From Bacillota bacterium (GTDB lineage Bacteria > Bacillota > Sulfobacillia > RBS10-35 > JAJYVN01): a stretch of 10,158 nt of DNA. A program made the translations under genes and the position numbers. Within the stretch, counting starts at the first letter, position 1. Each line of letters begins with the position of its first letter. Below, one piece after another: positions 1-6,614 of the stretch. The notes under the pieces are model-generated. The model was not told where the DNA came from, made no database searches, and saw only the letters and a list, made by a program, of their open reading frames with translations. Where the stretch lies: contig JAKAUG010000118.1 in NCBI GenBank assembly GCA_021827805.1, positions 1 to 10,158 of the forward strand, written 5' to 3'.

Positions 1-876
1 AACACCTCCTACGGGAGCCTGCCCGTGCTGGCGAGCCTGCTGGCACGTGACAACCTGCTGCCCCACCTCTTCGCCATCCGCGGCGATCGCCTTGTCTACC
101 AGCACGGGATCTGGGTGCTGACGGCGTGCGCGGCCCTGCTGATCATCCTCAGCGGCGGCGACACCAACGCGCTGATCCCGCTGTTCGCGATTGGCGTCTT
201 CATCGGCTTCACGCTCTCCCAGGCCGGTCTGGTGGTCCACTGGTGGCGCGGCCGCCCCAGGGGGTGGCTCCCGCGGACGGCGATCAACGTCCTGGGATGC
301 GTGGCGACCAGCGCGGCTACCATCGTCTTTCTCTTCGCCAAGTTCCTGGAGGGCGCCTGGGTGGTGGTCGTGGCGATCCCATGCCTCGTCCTGCTGTTCC
401 GGCGCATTGCGGCGTACTACCTCGGGGTGCGGCGGGCACTGACGCTGGACGGGATCCCGCCCCGCCCGGTGCGCCACAGAACCCTCGTGATCGTGCCGGT
501 GGCCGGGCTGACACGTCTGACGGTGCAGGCGCTCAGCGACGCGCAATCCCTGGGGGACGAAGTGGTGGCGGTCAACGTCGGACTCGACGGGACCGAAAAT
601 ACCGAACTGGCGGAAGCGTGGGCGAAGTGGGACCCCGGGGTCCGCCTGGTCACGCTGTCCTCGCAGTACTACTCGATCGTCCGTCCCCTGGTGCGGTTCA
701 TCCGCTCGATCCGCGAGCGCTCCGATGACCGGATCGTCGTGCTGATCCCAGAGATCAGTCCCCAGCGGTGGTGGCAGAACTTCCTGCACAGTCAGATGAG
801 TCTGATGCTTGCGGCCGCCCTGCTCGCCCAGGCCAAGGTGGTGGTCAGCATTCTGCCCTTTCGCCCGGAGATCTGA
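1..876 (+). CDS. APC-superfamily permease, KimA-like K+ importer, C-terminal part (5' end outside window)
   Basis: The frame is open from base 1 to the TGA at 874-876, giving 291 residues with no start in the window. It opens with NTSYGSLPVLASLLARD, followed by a GDRLVYQHGI segment, which is typical of the KimA/YdaO-like branch of APC transporters. Four hydrophobic segments follow (about residues 36-51, 58-80, 92-113 and 118-135). A soluble tail (about 160-288) alternates strands and helices (TLVIVPVAGL, VVAVNVG, RIVVLIPE) like the universal-stress-protein-type cytosolic domain at the C-terminus of KimA. Known KimA proteins are about 600 residues long, so roughly the first half lies upstream. 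Characterised KimA takes up potassium at the plasma membrane and is inhibited by c-di-AMP; whether this protein does the same is inferred. An ATG at base 25 is internal, because the homology begins before it. An amino-acid permease of the same superfamily is the main alternative. Confidence 0.85.
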   Translation, partial: NTSYGSLPVLASLLARDNLLPHLFAIRGDRLVYQHGIWVLTACAALLIILSGGDTNALIPLFAIGVFIGFTLSQAGLVVHWWRGRPRGWLPRTAINVLGCVATSAATIVFLFAKFLEGAWVVVVAIPCLVLLFRRIAAYYLGVRRALTLDGIPPRPVRHRTLVIVPVAGLTRLTVQALSDAQSLGDEVVAVNVGLDGTENTELAEAWAKWDPGVRLVTLSSQYYSIVRPLVRFIRSIRERSDDRIVVLIPEISPQRWWQNFLHSQMSLMLAAALLAQAKVVVSILPFRPEI

Positions 877-1385
877 GCCGAAAGAAGCAAGGAAGAAGCC
901 ACTGTCCCCTTTCCGGGTGTCGTGCCAGGGGCGCGTGGGCGCCCAGCACCCCCTTGCCGACATGCTCATCGCCGCCATCCCCGAGGTCTAACGTGCATCC
1001 GGTCAACCTCATGCGGAAACCCTCGGAGATCTGACCCCGCAAGAGCGGCGAGCTGCGGGCACTCCTCCAGGCGCTGTATGGCGCCTGGAGGCAGCGCAAG
1101 ACCGGCGCGGGACCCGTCGACAGCAAGGGGGAGGGTCCTCCGGGCCGGGTGACCGAGGTCGCGCCGTCCGTGCCGCCGGCTGTGGCGCCCGACTCTGGCG
1201 AACCGGGGAACTTGGCACGTTCCGGATCGTGGTGGTGCGGGCAGAACCCGGGGCGCCCGAAGGACCCGGGCGCGCCCGTGACGCCGCAGGCGCGTCACCG
1301 CCCTGGCCGACATGGGGCGACAGGCCCTGGCACGCGAACACGGGGCCGGACGCCCTGCCCCGGCCACGTCGGCCAAGGGTGCCCT
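877..1385. other. Non-coding region between convergent genes
   Basis: These 509 bases separate the ends of the KimA-like gene and the sigma-factor gene. I find no gene in them. Short coding-like scraps exist, for example ELRALLQALYGAWRQRK at 1050-1100 and LADMLIAAIPEV ending at 991. They are cut by stops or frame changes and cannot be assigned. The region holds the 11-bp hairpin at 1064-1091 and a second inverted repeat, GTGACGC/GCGTCAC at 1278-1284 and 1292-1298 with a 7-nt loop. It looks like decayed intergenic sequence plus termination structures. Confidence 0.6.
1064..1091. terminator. Perfect 11-bp hairpin, possible bidirectional terminator
   Basis: CCTCCAGGCGC (1064-1074) and GCGCCTGGAGG (1081-1091) are exact reverse complements around a 6-nt loop, TGTATG. 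The hairpin lies between two convergent genes, where a shared terminator would be expected. No T-run follows on either strand, so it is not a standard intrinsic terminator. U-less hairpin terminators have been proposed in high-GC bacteria. It could also be a chance repeat or a remnant of a mobile-element end. Confidence 0.35.
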
Positions 1386-3092
1386 TCAATTCTCCGCATA
1401 CTGGAGCGGCGCACCCGCGGCGTGGGCGGACCCGCTGGCCCGCAGCGTCGACAGCGCGTCCTGCATCGGCACCCGCTCCATCAGGAGGTCCCAGAAGGTC
1501 ATGCCCGCATCCGGCAGGCATTGCAACAGGCGCGTCACGCCGAGCGGCCCCGTTGCGCTTTCCAGTTCCAGGAGGCACTCCTTGCCAAGAGGAAGAGCCT
1601 GCTCCCGCCACGCGCGCATGGCCGCCGGTGTCCGGTGGGCAGGCAATTCGTCGCCCCGCGGCCCCGGGCCGTCCGTGAACAGCGCCTGCACCACCCGGAA
1701 GGCCGCCAGCGGATCCGGCGCGACGCCGCGTACGGAAACCGCCACCCGGTGCCAGAGCGTGATGTGCGGATCGGAGCGCAGAAACCGCGGCATCGGCGCG
1801 ACGCCCCAGCGGAAGCGGCTGCCAAACCGCTCGATGAGGGAGGACGGCTGCCCCGCCTGGAAGCAATAGAAGGCGGTCTGCCCCGCGAAGAACGCCTGCC
1901 CGATCCAGCCTGGGCGGAATGGCGCCGCATACCCCCGGGCGTTCCAGCGGCGCGTGAAGTCCACCGCCTCGGGCAGGGCCCTCCAGTCGGTGTCCGTACA
2001 GCCCAACTGCTCCGCCACGTAGGCCACCTCGAACCCGCAGGGGGTCTGCGGGGTGAGCGCCGGCACACCGGCCGCCTTGCAGCGGTCGCAATACCCGAAG
2101 AACTCGTCCCACGTCCAATCCGCGGGCGGCAGGGGCAGTCCCAGGCGCCCCAGGAGGTCCGCGTTGTAGAGCACGACATGCGGCGTGTCGCGATACGGCA
2201 GGAAGTACGGGCGGCCGCCCCAGCAAAAGCGCCGCAGCCGGTTCCCGAACGGCTCGAGGTCGAGCCCCGCCGCCTCGGCCAGCTGATCGAGCGGCAGAGC
2301 CACTGCGGCGGGGGGCGGAGCGGGGGCGAGGGCCGGCGCCTCCCAGAAGAGGCCGATCTTCACCGGCGCGTCCGCGCGGTGGGCCTCGACCGGCGTGACG
2401 CGGAGGTCGGGGCGCGCCCGGCTCCAATGCCCGAGCAACCGCTCGGGATCGACCGCGTAGCAGGCCATGGCGATGCTCTCGTCAGGCACGGCGTCCACGT
2501 CCTTCCGGTAATCGTCCGGGCGGTAGAACACCCAGCGGAAGCGGCGGCGCGCCCGATGCAGGGCGGTGTGGACCCGTCCGGCCGGCACGCCGAGCGTGCT
2601 CGCGATCTCGCGCGGGGGGAGCCCCGCCAGCCAGGCGAGGGTCCCCACGCGGCGCTCGGCCGGGGGCAGCAGGGCGAGGGCCGCGAGGACCCCGGCGGCC
2701 CCGGCCGTTTCCGGGCCCTCGCCTGCCGGTGCCCGGTCGCCCGCATCCCCCATCCCCACGAGCCGCTCGATGTCGGCGAGGTCGCCCGCCGGCAGCCCCT
2801 CCCGCCGGCCGCGCGCCACCGCCTGCCGCAGCCTGTCCCGCGCCTCGTTCAGAACGACCGTGCGCAGCCAACCATCGAAGGCTGCGACCTCCCGCAGCGT
2901 GGGTAGGCGGGTGAAGGCCTGCCAGAGCGCCTCCTGCAGCCCGTCCTCCGCCTCCTGCCAGTCGCCGATGGCCGCGACGAGCAACAGCAGCAGCCGCGCC
3001 CGCCGCGGCGCGACCAGCGCGGCGAAGGCGTCCGGGTCGCCCTGCATGGCCAACAGGAGGTGCCTGCGCTCCTCCGCCTCCGTTGGGTCCAC
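1386..3092 (-). CDS. ECF-type sigma factor fused to a cytosolic ABC solute-binding-protein domain
   Basis: This 568-residue protein joins two unrelated modules. Residues 15-92 are sigma region 2: DWQEAEDGLQEALWQAF corresponds to the core-binding and -10 part, and FDGWLRTVVLNEARDRLRQ to the DNA-melting helix. A Gly/Ala-rich linker (about 93-134) leads to region 4 (about 135-187), where LPPREIASTLGVPAGRVHTA is the -35 helix-turn-helix. Residues about 200-565 resemble a family 1 extracellular sugar-binding protein: YFLPYRDTPHVVLYNADLL, then DWTWDEFF, FFAGQTAFY, and FRWGVAPMPRF before an AVSV strand. There is no signal peptide, lipobox or membrane segment, and nine cysteines lie in the binding domain, so it should stay in the cytosol. 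The start is GTG at 3092, the only in-frame candidate below a stop at 3114-3116; a weak GGAG lies 14 nt upstream. No anti-sigma gene is adjacent. It is divergent from the lyase gene. I infer a ligand-sensing sigma factor. Confidence 0.87.
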   Translation of the reverse strand: MDPTEAEERRHLLLAMQGDPDAFAALVAPRRARLLLLLVAAIGDWQEAEDGLQEALWQAFTRLPTLREVAAFDGWLRTVVLNEARDRLRQAVARGRREGLPAGDLADIERLVGMGDAGDRAPAGEGPETAGAAGVLAALALLPPAERRVGTLAWLAGLPPREIASTLGVPAGRVHTALHRARRRFRWVFYRPDDYRKDVDAVPDESIAMACYAVDPERLLGHWSRARPDLRVTPVEAHRADAPVKIGLFWEAPALAPAPPPAAVALPLDQLAEAAGLDLEPFGNRLRRFCWGGRPYFLPYRDTPHVVLYNADLLGRLGLPLPPADWTWDEFFGYCDRCKAAGVPALTPQTPCGFEVAYVAEQLGCTDTDWRALPEAVDFTRRWNARGYAAPFRPGWIGQAFFAGQTAFYCFQAGQPSSLIERFGSRFRWGVAPMPRFLRSDPHITLWHRVAVSVRGVAPDPLAAFRVVQALFTDGPGPRGDELPAHRTPAAMRAWREQALPLGKECLLELESATGPLGVTRLLQCLPDAGMTFWDLLMERVPMQDALSTLRASGSAHAAGAPLQYAEN

Positions 3093-3142
3093 CTCCCGCC
3101 CGTGTTCTCCGCCTCACCCCTGAAGACGCGTCCCCCGACCCC

Positions 3143-3172
3143 AACCTTACATCCCGCCCCAAGACCCGTCCC
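3143..3172 (+). promoter_or_regulatory. Candidate ECF-type promoter (AACCTT-N18-CGTCCC)
   Basis: AACCTT at 3143-3148 is followed after 18 nt by CGTCCC at 3167-3172. Many ECF sigma factors recognise an AAC-containing -35 and a CGTC-type -10 with a spacer of 16 to 18 nt. It points towards the lyase gene, about 200 nt upstream of its start, which would leave a long leader. Such short motifs occur often by chance in this base composition, so the call is weak. It is offered because the neighbouring gene encodes an ECF sigma factor. Confidence 0.25.
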
Positions 3173-3207
3173 CCACGGCACGAGATCCGCCTGTCCCCCA
3201 TCCCGCG

Positions 3208-3221
3208 CAGACGGCCGTCTG
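3208..3221. promoter_or_regulatory. 14-bp perfect palindrome, candidate operator
   Basis: CAGACGGCCGTCTG is its own reverse complement over all 14 bases. It sits roughly midway between the two divergent starts, about 115 bp from the sigma-gene start and 150 bp from the lyase start. That is a sensible place for a dimeric repressor or activator. The inner ten bases (GACGGCCGTC) also occur inside the lyase gene near 5211-5220, so in this GC-rich DNA it may be chance. Confidence 0.3.
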
Positions 3222-3355
3222 GTGTGGTCGTCAGCCGTGGGGCCGGGACGAGAAACGACGGCATTCGCGGAGCGTCCGCGTGGCCCGCATGGCGGGTCCC
3301 GCCGCGCACAACCTCGCGGAGGGAGCGCCGCTCGGGCGTGGAAGCGGCATTCCTC

Positions 3356-3364
3356 GAGGGAGGG
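3356..3364 (+). promoter_or_regulatory. Shine-Dalgarno that fixes the lyase start
   Basis: GAGGGAGGG lies 7 nt upstream of the GTG at 3372. This selects that GTG over the longer open frame reaching back to 3060. The longer frame would overlap the sigma gene and has a Pro/Arg-rich stretch with no homology to lyases. Confidence 0.8.
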
Positions 3365-3371
3365 CAATCAC

Positions 3372-5552
3372 GTGCAGCCGGGCCTTTTGCTTGACCACGA
3401 CCGTGTCAGGAGCCTTCACACCGAGCCCAGCCTGGGTTCCCTCTGGGCGGATCTCGCCCGCCGCGCCGAGGCCCTGCTGGCCGCGCCTCTGGTGCCCGAG
3501 GAAGAAGCCGACGGCCCCGACACGCAGCACGGGGACTATGGCCGCCCCAGCGGCCAGATCGCCGACATGGGTCTCACCCTCGGCCTCGTCCACCTGGCGA
3601 GCGGCGATCCCCGACCCGCCGAGCGGCTCCGCGAAGCCCTGCTGCACTACGCCGCGTATGCCAAGTGGTACGGCCGCGGGCTGCGCCGCAACGACCCGCC
3701 GTGGCACTCCGAGCTGAACACCGCTCGCTTCTGCTTCGGTTTCGCCACGGGCCTGGACGCCATTCGTGAGCGCCTGGCCCCCGCCGACCGGGCCACCATC
3801 GCCGACGGCCTGGTGCGCCTCGGCATCCTGCCGACGCTGGAGGACTGGGTGCTCCCACAGACTCGCATCCACGCGCTGGACTCCATGGGCCACAACTGGT
3901 GGGCCGTCTGCGTGGCCATGGCGGGCCTGGCCGCCCTGGCCCTCGTCGGCGAGGAGCCGCGCGCGCTGGCCTGGGCCGAGGCCGCTGCCGAGGCACTCGA
4001 TCTCTGGTTCAACTACGCGGGGTTCGCCCTGCAGAACAAGACACCCAATTTCGACCAGGGGGGCGCCTTTTACGAGAGCGTCGGCTACGCCAACTACGCG
4101 CTCTCGGAGTACCTGCTCTTCCGGATCGCATACGCCCGCACCGTCGGCACCCCTCCGCGCATTCCTGTGCTTGAGCACGCGGGCGCCTTCTTCATCCACA
4201 CCTGCTACCCTCGGGCCTCCGCCGGGATCCTCAGCGTGGATTTCGGCGACTCCAGCCTGGACGGCGACGCTGGCCGGGCCGTGACCCTACTGCTGGCGGC
4301 TGGCTTCGGAGGTGGGGAACTGCGCTGGTACGCTGAGCGCACGCGCGCGGTCGAGCCCGGGCTGCGTCTGCTGGCGCACCGCGAAGGTCCACCATCCCGG
4401 CGCCCCGATGCCCTGGGCCTATCGGCCCTCTATCCCGAGGCGGGCTGGGCCGTTCTCCGCTCGTCCTGGGAGGACGATGCCACGCTGCTCGCGGTCAAGT
4501 GCGGCTTCACGTGGAACCACGCGCACGCCGACGCCGGCAGCTTCCTGCTCTTCCATGGCGGCCGCCCGCTCGTGGTGGACTCCGGCACCTGCTCCTACGG
4601 GCGGCCGGAGTACCACGCCTACTACTGCCAGAGTCAGGCACACAACGTCGTGCTCTTCGACGGACAGGGCCAGTCGCCGGACGACTTCTACCGGGGCGTC
4701 AAGCATCCCGGGAGGCTTGGCCCGCTGATCGAACTTGGAGACCTGCGCTATCTGTGCGCGGACGCCACAGGCCCCATGGCCCGCCACCTCTGCCGCAACT
4801 ACCGCCATTTCCTCTGGATCGGCGCGGCAATCCTGGTCGTCGACGACGTGCGCGCGCACGGGCCCGGCCGCATCGAATGGCTCCTGCACCACGGCGGGCA
4901 GGCCACCGTCGCGGGATCGGGAGGTGTCGACATCGCCGACGAGGAGGCCCGGCTCGCCGTGCGGCCGCTGCATCCGGAGGGCCTCGTGCCCTCGCGGCAG
5001 GAGGGGCTCGCCGACCACCGCCCCGACCAGCGGGTCTCCCACCTGTCCTTCGCGCTGCCCGAGCCTCGGCAGGAGGCCAAGTTCGTGACGGCCCTTCTGC
5101 CCGGGGGCGAGGACACCGCCTCGGTGGAAGCCACCGCGGGGCGGGATTGGCTCGGCGCCCGCGTGCGCCAGGCCGGCCGCCGCGCCGATGTCTACCTCAA
5201 CTTGCGCGCGGACGGCCGTCTCATGCACCGTAACAGCAACCTCGTCATGGACGGCTGGGAGACCGATGCCTACCTCCTGGTGGTGGAAGGGGTCGGGGAA
5301 CGCGTGCTCGTCGTCGGCGGAAGCTACCTGCGACGGGACGGCCGGGTCCTGTTCTCCTCTCTCTCCAAGGCATTTGCGGCGTTCCGCCTGGCCGACGGCG
5401 ACCTGGAGGCGTCAGTGCGGGGCCAGCCCCGCATGCGGTTGTGCTTTGGTGGCGTCGCCAGCGCGCCGGAGCGGGTCACCGTCAACGGCCTCCCCCGGCC
5501 CTTCGCGCACGACCGGGAACAGGGACTCGTCGCGGTGCGGGTCGAGGACTGA
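3372..5552 (+). CDS. Heparinase II/III-family polysaccharide lyase (cytoplasmic)
   Basis: The 726-residue protein starts at GTG 3372 after a strong ribosome site. Residues about 20-320 form the helical (alpha/alpha) toroid of heparinase II/III-like lyases, with the conserved MGHNWWAVC stretch (His174) and FYESVGYANYALSEY (candidate catalytic tyrosine at 239 or 242). Residues about 355-620 are the beta-sandwich domain, starting with FTWNHAHADAGSFLL (His383, His385, Asp387), then VVDSGTCSYG and AHNVVLFDGQGQ. In this superfamily such His/Asp residues contribute to catalysis and metal binding. The family cleaves acidic polysaccharides such as glycosaminoglycans or alginate by beta-elimination; the substrate cannot be read here. 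There is no signal peptide, so it probably acts on imported oligosaccharides. It is divergent from the sigma-SBP gene, which is its likely regulator (inferred). The length is normal for the family. Confidence 0.88.
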   Translation: MQPGLLLDHDRVRSLHTEPSLGSLWADLARRAEALLAAPLVPEEEADGPDTQHGDYGRPSGQIADMGLTLGLVHLASGDPRPAERLREALLHYAAYAKWYGRGLRRNDPPWHSELNTARFCFGFATGLDAIRERLAPADRATIADGLVRLGILPTLEDWVLPQTRIHALDSMGHNWWAVCVAMAGLAALALVGEEPRALAWAEAAAEALDLWFNYAGFALQNKTPNFDQGGAFYESVGYANYALSEYLLFRIAYARTVGTPPRIPVLEHAGAFFIHTCYPRASAGILSVDFGDSSLDGDAGRAVTLLLAAGFGGGELRWYAERTRAVEPGLRLLAHREGPPSRRPDALGLSALYPEAGWAVLRSSWEDDATLLAVKCGFTWNHAHADAGSFLLFHGGRPLVVDSGTCSYGRPEYHAYYCQSQAHNVVLFDGQGQSPDDFYRGVKHPGRLGPLIELGDLRYLCADATGPMARHLCRNYRHFLWIGAAILVVDDVRAHGPGRIEWLLHHGGQATVAGSGGVDIADEEARLAVRPLHPEGLVPSRQEGLADHRPDQRVSHLSFALPEPRQEAKFVTALLPGGEDTASVEATAGRDWLGARVRQAGRRADVYLNLRADGRLMHRNSNLVMDGWETDAYLLVVEGVGERVLVVGGSYLRRDGRVLFSSLSKAFAAFRLADGDLEASVRGQPRMRLCFGGVASAPERVTVNGLPRPFAHDREQGLVAVRVED

Positions 5553-5562
5553 GCGGGCGCCC

Positions 5563-5580
5563 CTCGCCGGACAGGGCGAG
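5563..5580 (+). terminator. Short GC hairpin after the lyase gene
   Basis: CTCGCC (5563-5568) and GGCGAG (5575-5580) form a 6-bp stem with a 6-nt loop, 11 nt after the lyase stop. No T-run follows. The position is right for a terminator, but the stem is short and the evidence is weak. Confidence 0.2.
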
Positions 5581-6099
5581 CGGCCAGCGCGGACCGCCCG
5601 CCTCGGTGCGGCCCGAGTCCGGTACCGGCCGTCGCGCGGCTTGCCCGACGGGGGCACCTGTGCACCAGGGGCTGGCGGCAGGCACCGCAGTTCCCCCTTT
5701 CGATGCAGGACGCTGCGCGGTGACCCCGCATCCCGAAGGGCGGCCAGGAGGAAGAGGGTTGTGCATCCCCCTGTTCACGGGCGGCGTGTGCATCCGGTGG
5801 GAGAAGCGCGAGATGCACAGCCCCGGCCCGGGCAGTCGCCGCCGCGGATTCGCGCCAATGCGCTCTGCGGATCCGAGCGCCACCAGTTCTTTCACGGAAG
5901 CGACGCGGTACCCGGGAATGAGGCATGCGGGGAGGATGGCTGCGGACGGTCCCGGGACCACCACCCCCGTGGGTACGCCGGGCGCCGCGTATCTGATGGA
6001 TTTCCGCGGGGAGAGCCGCCTCGGCCGCACCAACCAGTGCCTGCACAAGCGCGGGGAGCCTGCACCGCGTCCTCCGCCTGGCCCGACACACAGGCGCTG

Positions 6100-6390
6100 A
6101 AGGTCGGCGGTGTTGCCGGTCGCGGCTTGGTCGAGGACATGGTGCGACGCTTCTCCTTCCAGCAGGGGGGCGGCGAGATCGCCGAGGAATGGGAGGCAGG
6201 GTACTTCGAGACCGCGATCGCGCCTTCCATCACACCTTTGACGCGCACCTGGACGCCATTGTCGCGGCACTCTGCGCCACGGCGCCCCCCGGTCCCGGGC
6301 CCGCGCGCCCTCCAGATGCTCTGGCCGCCATCGCCGCCGATGCAGAAGGCAGAGGCGTGGGCCCTGCCGCGCCCCCTGGCGGCTCGCGCA
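6100..6390 (+). pseudogene. Frameshifted gene remnant, possibly Gfo/Idh/MocA-type oxidoreductase C-terminus
   Basis: Frame 1 reads LVEDMVRRFSFQQGGGEIAE then EWEAGYFETAI up to about 6218. From about 6219 the sense continues in frame 3 as FHHTFDAHLDAIVAALCATAPP and then DALAAIAADAEGR, so a single-base indel separates the halves. The pattern (a strand-rich GGxxGEI...W stretch, a helix with HxDAIVAAL, then a PP...DALAAIA helix) resembles the end of Gfo/Idh/MocA sugar oxidoreductases. The usual middle part is too short and no N-terminal Rossmann motif is found upstream. Such oxidoreductases are common beside polysaccharide lyase genes, which makes the guess reasonable. It may equally be an unrelated decayed gene. 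Confidence 0.3.
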
Positions 6391-6614
6391 GCCCCCAACC
6401 ACGGATCCGCACCGGGGGCCATTCCGGACCGTCGGGCGAGCAATGGACGCCAGGGCTGGAATCCAAGCACCGGAGTGTCCGCGGCCGACAGGTGCAAGCA
6501 TCTCCGCGGAGAACTCAAGCCTGGCTTTTCCAGAGCCCCTTGGGGAAGCCCTCTTGGTAGCAATGGCCGATGGGACTCCCTGATCGGGTGAGCGGAGTTG
6601 AGGGAGGGTGCGGA

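Larger units (their letters stand above)
3093..3371. promoter_or_regulatory. Divergent regulatory region between sigma-SBP and lyase genes
   Basis: This 279-bp gap carries the start regions of two divergently transcribed genes. It is C-rich on the plus strand at its left end and has no convincing gene. It contains the palindrome at 3208-3221, an ECF-like promoter candidate at 3143-3170, and the lyase ribosome binding site at 3356-3364. The arrangement suits a regulator that controls both itself and its neighbour. No sigma-A-type promoter was evident by eye. Confidence 0.55.
5553..6614. other. Long gene-poor region after the lyase gene
   Basis: About 1.06 kb separates the lyase stop from the lipoprotein start. 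Long open frames exist in several registers, but their composition is that of GC-driven shadows, and no frame gives a continuous recognisable protein. One stretch (6100-6390) looks like a broken gene and is listed separately. Possible structures are a 6-bp GC stem at 5563-5580 just after the lyase stop, a palindrome TCTCCGCGGAGA at 6501-6512, and a 9-bp stem with two G-U pairs at 6523-6550 just upstream of the lipoprotein gene. None has a T-run. Confidence 0.55.

Noticed and set aside
866..1034. Direct repeat CGGAGATCTGA at 866-876 and 1024-1034
   Set aside because: It is only 11 bp, the copies are 158 bp apart in different frames, and flanking bases do not match. Chance or a decayed duplication cannot be told apart.
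1009..2906. Long open frames on both strands overlapping the sigma-SBP gene, for example 1149-2906 (+) and 1009-2427 (-)
   Set aside because: They are GC-driven shadows with Arg/Pro/Gly/Ala-rich translations and no domain, while the minus-strand sigma-SBP frame has clear motifs throughout.
3060..3371. N-terminal extension of the lyase frame to 3060, giving about 830 residues
   Set aside because: The extra part overlaps the divergent sigma gene, is Pro/Arg-rich without lyase similarity, and a strong Shine-Dalgarno sits just before GTG 3372.
992..5798. Shared GTGCATCCGGT near 993-1003 and 5788-5798
   Set aside because: This is a single 11-bp match in GC-rich DNA with no similarity around it, so it is not evidence of a mobile-element end.
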